Below are positions 6,033 through 9,453 of a stretch of DNA of 9,453 nt, piece after piece (position 1 is the stretch's first letter; each line of letters starts with the position of its first letter). This DNA is from CAYZYO01 sp964482585. GTDB taxonomy: Bacteria; Bacillota; Syntrophomonadia; Syntrophomonadales; Syntrophomonadaceae. The position numbers were made by a program, and so were the translations under genes. The notes beneath the pieces are model-generated. The model saw nothing but the letters and a program-made list of their open reading frames with translations, did not search any database and had not been told where the DNA came from. The stretch is taken from contig CAYZYO010000093.1 in assembly GCA_964482585.1 (NCBI GenBank), forward strand, positions 1-9,453, given 5' to 3'.

Positions 6033-6878
6033 CTAATAATTTATCATTAATCCTCCTACACCTGCATAAACTCCTATAGTTGCTCCCATATCCGAGATTA
6101 TAACCGGCTCTTCCGGTTGGTAGCTCTCCTCAATTTCCCTGGCTAATGTTGCTGCATCTTCGGGGCACCGTACATGGCTGATCCCGATAAGCCTGTTGCA
6201 AATATCCGGGCCAGAAATCTCTCCTAACATACTTACCAGCCTGCGTATTGCTTTACTGCGCCCCCTTACCTTTTCTACTATAACGGGCACTCCTTCATCA
6301 TTTCCTCTTAATATCGGTTTGATATTCAAGACATCACCAGCCAATCCCTGGAATTTGCTCAAGCGACCACCTTTTACCACATTTTCTAGTGTGTCCAGAG
6401 TAAAAAGCACTTCCCTTTTTTCTCTTATAAGACATAATCGATCAAAAATAGCCTGGACATTCAACCCTGAAGCAGCCATGCGGGCAGCTTTTATGGCTGC
6501 TATTCCAGTTCCTAATGAAGCAGTAAGCGAATCAAAAACACATATTTTCTTACTGTCCAGTGTTTTCCGGGCCAATAAAGCGGTTTGATAGGTACTGCTT
6601 AGACCCGATGACAAACTCACAAACAATACCTCACCGGACTCCTTAAGGCCTTTGCTAAACAAGGATATAAAGGTGTCCGGATCTGGTGCAGACGTTTTTG
6701 GCAAAGCCCGGGAATTAATCATTTTATCCACAAATAAAGAAGGGTTAATTTCAACCCGGTCTAGATAGGTTTTGCCGTCATCGAACGTAATCTTTAAAGG
6801 TATCATTTGTATTTTATACCTTTCCAGCTGCTCCCAAGGCAAGTCGCAAGACGTATCCGTAATAATCCTTACCCCCAC
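6033..6878 (-). CDS. DegV-family fatty-acid-binding protein
   Basis: 281 residues, the full family length. The GTG start (6878-6876) is preceded by AGGAGG at 6893-6888, 8-9 bases away. Motifs seen: IITDTSCDLP at 5-14, KTSAP at 61-65 (Thr62 binds the fatty-acid carboxylate in family structures), SLSSGLSSTYQ at 88-98, and the KGGRLSKFQGL block at 169-179. DegV/FakB proteins present fatty acids to the kinase FakA for phosphorylation and entry into phospholipid synthesis. No fakA is in the window. One oddity: the C-terminal motif usually read as HxGPG appears as YAGVG (271-275), so the usual histidine is a tyrosine. The gene is convergent with the FAD oxidoreductase. Family assignment is secure; fatty-acid preference is unknown. 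Confidence 0.92.
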   Translation of the reverse strand: MGVRIITDTSCDLPWEQLERYKIQMIPLKITFDDGKTYLDRVEINPSLFVDKMINSRALPKTSAPDPDTFISLFSKGLKESGEVLFVSLSSGLSSTYQTALLARKTLDSKKICVFDSLTASLGTGIAAIKAARMAASGLNVQAIFDRLCLIREKREVLFTLDTLENVVKGGRLSKFQGLAGDVLNIKPILRGNDEGVPVIVEKVRGRSKAIRRLVSMLGEISGPDICNRLIGISHVRCPEDAATLAREIEESYQPEEPVIISDMGATIGVYAGVGGLMINY

Positions 6879-6947
6879 TGCTATAACCTCCTAACCTTGC
6901 AACAATTTACTATGGATAGTTTACATAAAACTTTTGCCAGTTTGATT

Positions 6948-6975
6948 CAGTATAATTCTTAATTAAATTATACTG
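6948..6975. repeat. 10-base perfect inverted repeat upstream of degV
   Basis: CAGTATAATT (6948-6957) and AATTATACTG (6966-6975) with an 8-base loop. It lies about 70 bases upstream of the DegV start and covers the end of the RCC1-like remnant. It could be a terminator stem for that remnant on the - strand, though no clean U-tract follows, or an operator; AT-rich composition raises the chance of coincidence. Confidence 0.4.
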
Positions 6976-7011
6976 TTTCTGTTATCTGCATGCCATTTGC
7001 TAATTCTCCGT

Positions 7012-7139
7012 AAATATTATTACCANNNNNNNNNNNNNNNNNNNNNNNNNNNNNNNNNNNNNNNNNNNNNNNNNNNNNNNNNNNNNNNNNNNNNNNNNNN
7101 NNNNNNNNNNNNNNNNNNNNNNNNNAAATATTATTACCA
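7012..7139. repeat. 14-base direct repeat flanking the assembly gap
   Basis: AAATATTATTACCA occurs at 7012-7025 and again at 7126-7139, exactly abutting the two ends of the N run. Either the two contig ends overlap by 14 bases and no sequence is missing, or a repeat collapsed, or the copies are a target-site duplication around an unassembled element. Confidence 0.9.
7026..7125. other. Scaffold gap of exactly 100 N
   Basis: One hundred consecutive N, the conventional placeholder for a gap of unknown size. Nothing can be annotated here, and the true distance between the flanks may be zero or large. Confidence 0.98.
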
Positions 7140-7152
7140 TGCATTTCCATAA

Positions 7153-7296
7153 TCCATTAGCAAATTTATAGATAAACCACTATTCCGGATTATCACCACC
7201 AACTACAAACTCCTAGAACGCTATTTAGTTCATTACAGGGAAGCCTTTTCAGGTAAGTTGGGTGAAAAATTTAAGAAGAGTTTGTATTATAACTAA
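7153..7296 (+). pseudogene. Unassigned 47-codon fragment, C-terminal-like
   Basis: An open + strand frame between a TAA at 7150 and a TAA at 7294 encodes a basic, well-composed stretch including NYKLLERYLVHYREAF and GKLGEKFKKSLYYN. There is no start codon or ribosome site. Its composition looks more like the tail of a real protein (a transposase tail is one guess) than a random AT-rich frame. I cannot name the family. It overlaps the right flank of the RCC1-like remnant on the other strand, so at most one of the two readings may be genuine at that end. Confidence 0.25.
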
Positions 7297-7388
7297 AAGC
7301 GATGGAAATCGAGGCAGATTAAGCTTTTGGCTCTAAAAAATACACCAAGAATAATGAGTGCTTTCCTTCTTCTTTTAATTTGTATCAT
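7293..7388 (-). pseudogene. Gene start without a body: signal-anchor N-terminus
   Basis: On the - strand AAGGAG (7399-7394) lies 5 bases before ATG 7388-7386. The frame encodes MIQIKRRRKALIILGVFF, a basic n-region followed by a hydrophobic segment as in signal peptides or membrane anchors, then loses quality and stops at TAG 7295-7293 (31 residues). It points toward the RCC1-like remnant 130 bases downstream, so the two may be the first and last parts of one exported repeat protein that has decayed; that link is inference. Confidence 0.35.
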
Positions 7389-7657
7389 AAATTCTCCTTA
7401 CTTAATCCCTTATATTATTTATATTTTAAAGGAATTGACACCGGGCTATGCAATTATTTTTAATGAAAATTGCACCTCGCCTAAAAGTTTAGCTGCTGCA
7501 ACCAAAGATAGGATAGGCTTAACATCTAACATTTAATGCTCGCTTTAACAGTCTCACCCTTGGTATACTTCAAATTAATCTATAATTGAAATACGTTCTA
7601 GTATGATTATAAACCTCTTTTTCCATGCACTGTGAGCGGGTTATGCCTTCTGATGTA
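7389..7657. other. AT-rich intergenic region, no gene supported
   Basis: A + strand frame with a TTG start (7327-7536) is open but has no ribosome site and an AT-driven hydrophobic composition, so I do not call it. No terminator with a clear stem and U-tract is visible downstream of the radical SAM gene. Confidence 0.5.
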
Positions 7658-8911
7658 TTATAGTTTTATCATATTGGGGAAGGCTTCCTTGCGCATTATT
7701 CTCCACATTTTATCGATATAAGAAAGCGTATAAAAACTCTCATAATAATGATAATAAAATGCGCCTTTTAAGGTCATACAGTATTCGCCGTTGTTATCAG
7801 TAATGAATTCAAGTTTTTTCGCAAGCCAGATCTCAAAGTTAAACATTTTAGTCAGTGATACACCAAAAAACTCTTCAAAAGCATCCGGATTTACCCGCGT
7901 GCTATAGGCAGTCCAGAACAAATAATATATCATCCGCTGTCTTCTTGAAAAACGTAATGTAAGTGAAGTCGGTAGCTTGTGGGCACCTATCCGTTTTTGA
8001 TACTCCTTAACTGAAAATGTATTAATCTTAAACTGGTCATCTAAAAGTGTAGTAGCAGAGCAGCCAAACCCAAGAAAATTATCTCTTGTCATAGACGAAT
8101 ACTTCGCATTTTTGCAACTTGAGAATGTCCAAATAGAATCACGTGTATATCCCTTTTCCATGCAATATAGCGTTATTCCATCAAGAAGTTTTCTCTTATC
8201 ATTTTTTTTCATTGTTTGTATATTGGTGCTGGTAAAAGAAAAATCAATAAATGGATAAATGGCAATATGATTGGCACCATTTGAAAAAGCTATATCAATA
8301 TCTGCCTTAAGGTCATCAATAGTTTGAGTCGGGAGTGCAAAAATAAAGTCCATAGATACGGTTTCAAAGGTTACTCTTTCTAATGCTGCTGCCATCTGCT
8401 TGTAATCAACTTTACTTCGTCCGAGAATATTTATAAACTTTTCTTGAAAAGACTGTATGCCGATACTTATCTTTGTGACCCCGGCATCCTTCAATATTTG
8501 GAGTGTTTCATCACAGACATTATCAGGATGCAATTCAACCCCAATTCCTTCCGTAATTATAAAATGCTCTTGAATTACGTCGATTATTTCCTTTAAACGG
8601 TCGGCAGCTAAAGCCGGGGTACCACCACCAAAATAAAGACTTGTCACCTGTTTCGTTTTGCTTTGCCGTTTTGCAACCAAATTTATTTCGCGAATAACCG
8701 CGTCTATATACCGATCACATTTTTCTTTAGAGTACAATTCCTTGCAATATGGACAAAATGTACAGATTCGCTTGCAAAATGGTATATGTACATAAAGACC
8801 CAATGAATCACAGTCGTTAAAATGTAATTGTTTGTCATAATCGTTTTTAAATATAAATGGTTTAAAGGATTGTGTCAGCCACATTCGTGTGAGTGTTGTA
8901 AATATTTTCAT
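7658..8911 (-). CDS. HemN-like radical SAM enzyme with CX3CX2CX2C cluster
   Basis: 417 residues from ATG 8911-8909, chosen because AGGAG (8921-8917) lies 5 bases upstream; the in-frame ATG at 8953 would translate REP and transposase DNA. YVHIPFCKRICTFCPYCKEL places Cys46, 50 and 53 as the radical SAM [4Fe-4S] ligands, with Cys56 as an extra one. GGGTP at 95-99, ELHPDNV at 126-132 and ISIGIQSFQE further on are SAM-binding and HemN-type motifs, and NFLGFGCSATTLL near residue 300 matches the HemN/HemW C-terminal domain. The HNxxYW haem motif of HemW is absent, so it is not the haem chaperone. Candidates are oxygen-independent coproporphyrinogen oxidase-like enzymes or class C radical SAM methylases. 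No haem genes are nearby. The superfamily is secure, the reaction unknown. Confidence 0.85.
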   Translation of the reverse strand: MKIFTTLTRMWLTQSFKPFIFKNDYDKQLHFNDCDSLGLYVHIPFCKRICTFCPYCKELYSKEKCDRYIDAVIREINLVAKRQSKTKQVTSLYFGGGTPALAADRLKEIIDVIQEHFIITEGIGVELHPDNVCDETLQILKDAGVTKISIGIQSFQEKFINILGRSKVDYKQMAAALERVTFETVSMDFIFALPTQTIDDLKADIDIAFSNGANHIAIYPFIDFSFTSTNIQTMKKNDKRKLLDGITLYCMEKGYTRDSIWTFSSCKNAKYSSMTRDNFLGFGCSATTLLDDQFKINTFSVKEYQKRIGAHKLPTSLTLRFSRRQRMIYYLFWTAYSTRVNPDAFEEFFGVSLTKMFNFEIWLAKKLEFITDNNGEYCMTLKGAFYYHYYESFYTLSYIDKMWRIMRKEAFPNMIKL

Positions 8912-8923
8912 ATATTCTCCTAA

Positions 8924-8946
8924 GACACGGGGACGGTTCTTTTGTC
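8924..8946. repeat. REP end abutting the radical SAM ribosome site
   Basis: GACACGGGGACGGTTCTTTTGTC. Its outer half matches the inverse of 9391-9405, and GACA/TGTC close it into an imperfect palindrome. It ends 13 bases before the radical SAM start codon, next to that gene's AGGAG. Confidence 0.7.
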
Positions 8947-9271
8947 TAGCCATCCCTCAAGAACTTATTAACCTGCGAAAAACAGCTACGATCATATTTT
9001 TGGTTATATACCACTTGGCGCTTGGCGTAACTGGTTTCAATCCTGCTCATGATTCGAGAGATCGTGTCCTCTTTTTCTCTTACTAACAAATGAACATGAT
9101 TGCTCATCTACAGTAGCCGTATAGCATATTCTTGATATCTTTTTTTTGTGCCAGTGTATTCAGAAAGCGCTGGTGATCCTGTTCGTCAAAGAAAATATCC
9201 CCTCGATTGACCCCTCGCAAAACTACATGATAGACACCGCTCTCATACCTTGGTCTAGATTGTTTAACCAC
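8946..9271 (-). pseudogene. RAYT transposase, frameshifted and C-terminally deleted
   Basis: From GTG 9271 (GGAG at 9282-9279) the product begins MVKQSRPRYESGVYHVVLRG and continues NRGDIFFDEQDHQRFLNTL, the classic N-terminus of REP-associated Y1 transposases. The frame ends at TGA 9106-9104 right after LYGYCR. One base is missing there: restoring it gives CRMSNHVHLLVREKED, so the HUH metal motif (His-Val-His) is intact in the second frame, which runs to TAG 8948-8946. After QKYDR the sequence departs from the family, and the segment with the catalytic tyrosine (RYIHQNP-like) is absent. Frameshift plus deletion make it non-functional. Confidence 0.8.
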
Positions 9272-9305
9272 TTTAATGCTCCATAAATATTTAACATTTA
9301 ATTGC

Positions 9306-9314
9306 ATTATAGCA
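9306..9314 (-). promoter_or_regulatory. Extended -10 promoter of the RAYT remnant
   Basis: On the - strand TGCTATAAT: a perfect TATAAT (9311-9306) with an extended TGn. It lies about 35 bases before the RAYT start; no good -35 is visible, which extended -10 promoters tolerate. It could also supply transcription to the radical SAM gene, since both read the same way. Confidence 0.5.
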
Positions 9315-9390
9315 GATATTTATAAAATAATATGACCTGGTTCTTTTCAGAATACTCTATTATTATTCCATTAAAGTTATTGTTACAGAA

Positions 9391-9405
9391 AGAACGTCCC
9401 CGTGT
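9391..9405. repeat. REP end at the 5' side of the RAYT remnant
   Basis: AGAACGTCCCCGTGT, the inverse of ACACGGGGACGGTTCT at 8925-8940 with one base missing. AAAGAAC (9389-9395) can also pair with GTTCTTT (9340-9346) across a 42-base loop. Confidence 0.65.
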
Positions 9406-9412
9406 AAATATA

Positions 9413-9442
9413 TGGGGCCCCACATGTACATGGGGGGCCCCA
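9413..9442. repeat. Cluster of GC-rich palindromes at the window edge
   Basis: Three contiguous palindromic units: TGGGGCCCCA (9413-9422), CATGTACATG (9423-9432), and TGGGGGGCCCCA (9431-9442, with six G against four C). The outer two can also pair with each other around the middle one. Such GC-rich blocks stand out against the AT-rich surroundings. They lie 7 bases outside the REP end and may be part of a larger repeat cut by the window. Confidence 0.7.
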
Positions 9443-9453
9443 AGGTAATTGTT

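Larger units (their letters stand above)
6968..7164 (-). pseudogene. Remnant of an RCC1-like repeat protein spanning the gap
   Basis: Left of the gap the - strand encodes GNNIYGELANGMQITETV then TAA (6970-6968), which fits the RCC1 repeat pattern (WGxNxYGxLGxG...). Right of the gap the same strand encodes FANGLWK in one frame and HGNNI in another; restoring one base would give ANGLWKWHGNN, again RCC1-like (compare DGTVWAWGNN). So at least the last blade of a propeller-type protein seems to be present, interrupted by the gap and by a frameshift. Only about 35 residues can be read, so the identification is tentative. The apparent continuous ORF across the N run has no meaning. Confidence 0.35.
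8924..9405 (-). mobile_element. Degraded RAYT/REP element (IS200-like HUH transposase)
   Basis: A broken REP-associated tyrosine transposase gene lies between two inverted copies of a REP-type sequence: ACACGGGGACGGTTCT at 8925-8940 and AGAACGTCCCCGTGT at 9391-9405 (one C shorter). RAYTs are single-copy or low-copy relatives of IS200 that act on REP palindromes. Here the transposase carries a frameshift and has lost its C-terminal part, so the element should be immobile. It sits directly upstream of the radical SAM gene in the same orientation. Exact ends are uncertain. Confidence 0.7.

Noticed and set aside
6968..7150. Continuous 60-residue - strand ORF across the gap
   Set aside because: Its middle is translated N; only the flanks carry information and they are treated as a remnant.
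7327..7536. 69-residue + strand ORF with a TTG start
   Set aside because: No ribosome site, hydrophobic composition follows AT-richness, and a better-supported gene start lies on the opposite strand within it.
7229..7690. GGAAGCCTT near 7230 and AAGGCTTCC near 7680 as an inverted repeat pair
   Set aside because: Nine bases over 450 bases in this composition is easily chance, and neither copy has further matching flanks.
8912..8953. Upstream ATG extending the radical SAM protein by 14 residues
   Set aside because: The extension is encoded by REP and transposase DNA, and the internal ATG at 8911 has its own well-placed AGGAG.
9104..9307. 67-residue - strand ORF as an intact small gene starting at 9307
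   Set aside because: It is the N-terminal part of a frameshifted transposase; the ATG at 9307 falls inside the -10 region and GTG 9271 fits the family start.
1..9453. CRISPR array, tRNA or rRNA
   Set aside because: No regularly spaced repeats and no tRNA or rRNA hallmark sequences seen on either strand.

Overview
The window looks like chromosome from a low-GC, anaerobic Bacillota, most likely a clostridium. I infer this from the AT-rich intergenic DNA, strong AGGAGG-type ribosome sites, several GTG starts, a PadR/permease-prefix operon, a DegV protein, an oxygen-sensitive HemN-like radical SAM enzyme, and a decayed REP-associated transposase with the ACACGGGGACGGTTCT repeat type that I recall from Peptococcaceae-like genomes. 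The taxonomic call is inference. Positions 7026-7125 are exactly 100 N, a scaffold gap.

Left part (1-1490, + strand): the 3' part of a ferritin-like di-iron protein gene, then a 113-residue protein with 19 cysteines that matches the cytosolic Csp3/DUF326 copper-storage family, closed by a good intrinsic terminator. Next comes a short stretch with potential RNA hairpins, a strong Shine-Dalgarno and an orphan start codon. It runs straight into a type II toxin-antitoxin module on the - strand (1620-2206; Phd/YefM-like antitoxin, RelE/ParE-like toxin, ATGA overlap). The module has its own promoter and an inverted repeat that fits autorepression.

Middle part (2302-5816, + strand): a divergent promoter with an AATAGTAC/GTACTATT inverted repeat drives a PadR-type repressor, a four-helix membrane protein with a permease-prefix-like soluble N-terminus, and a second four-helix membrane protein. 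These look like one autoregulated envelope-stress or efflux-type operon. After a 421-base AT-rich spacer without a convincing gene comes a solitary CrtI/phytoene-desaturase-like FAD oxidoreductase.

Right part (5817-9453, mostly - strand): a convergent DegV fatty-acid-binding protein; a degraded zone around the gap holding RCC1-like repeat remnants, a gene start with no body, and an unassigned C-terminal-looking fragment; a HemN-like radical SAM protein with four clustered cysteines; and directly upstream of it a broken RAYT (IS200-like HUH transposase) between inverted REP sequences. The right REP is followed by a cluster of GC-rich palindromes at the window edge.

I do not see a clear new multi-gene system. 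The leads most worth checking are the ferritin-like/Csp3 pair, the structured leader with an orphan start beside the toxin-antitoxin module, the decayed RCC1-like locus at the gap, and the REP element that now sits immediately upstream of the radical SAM gene.
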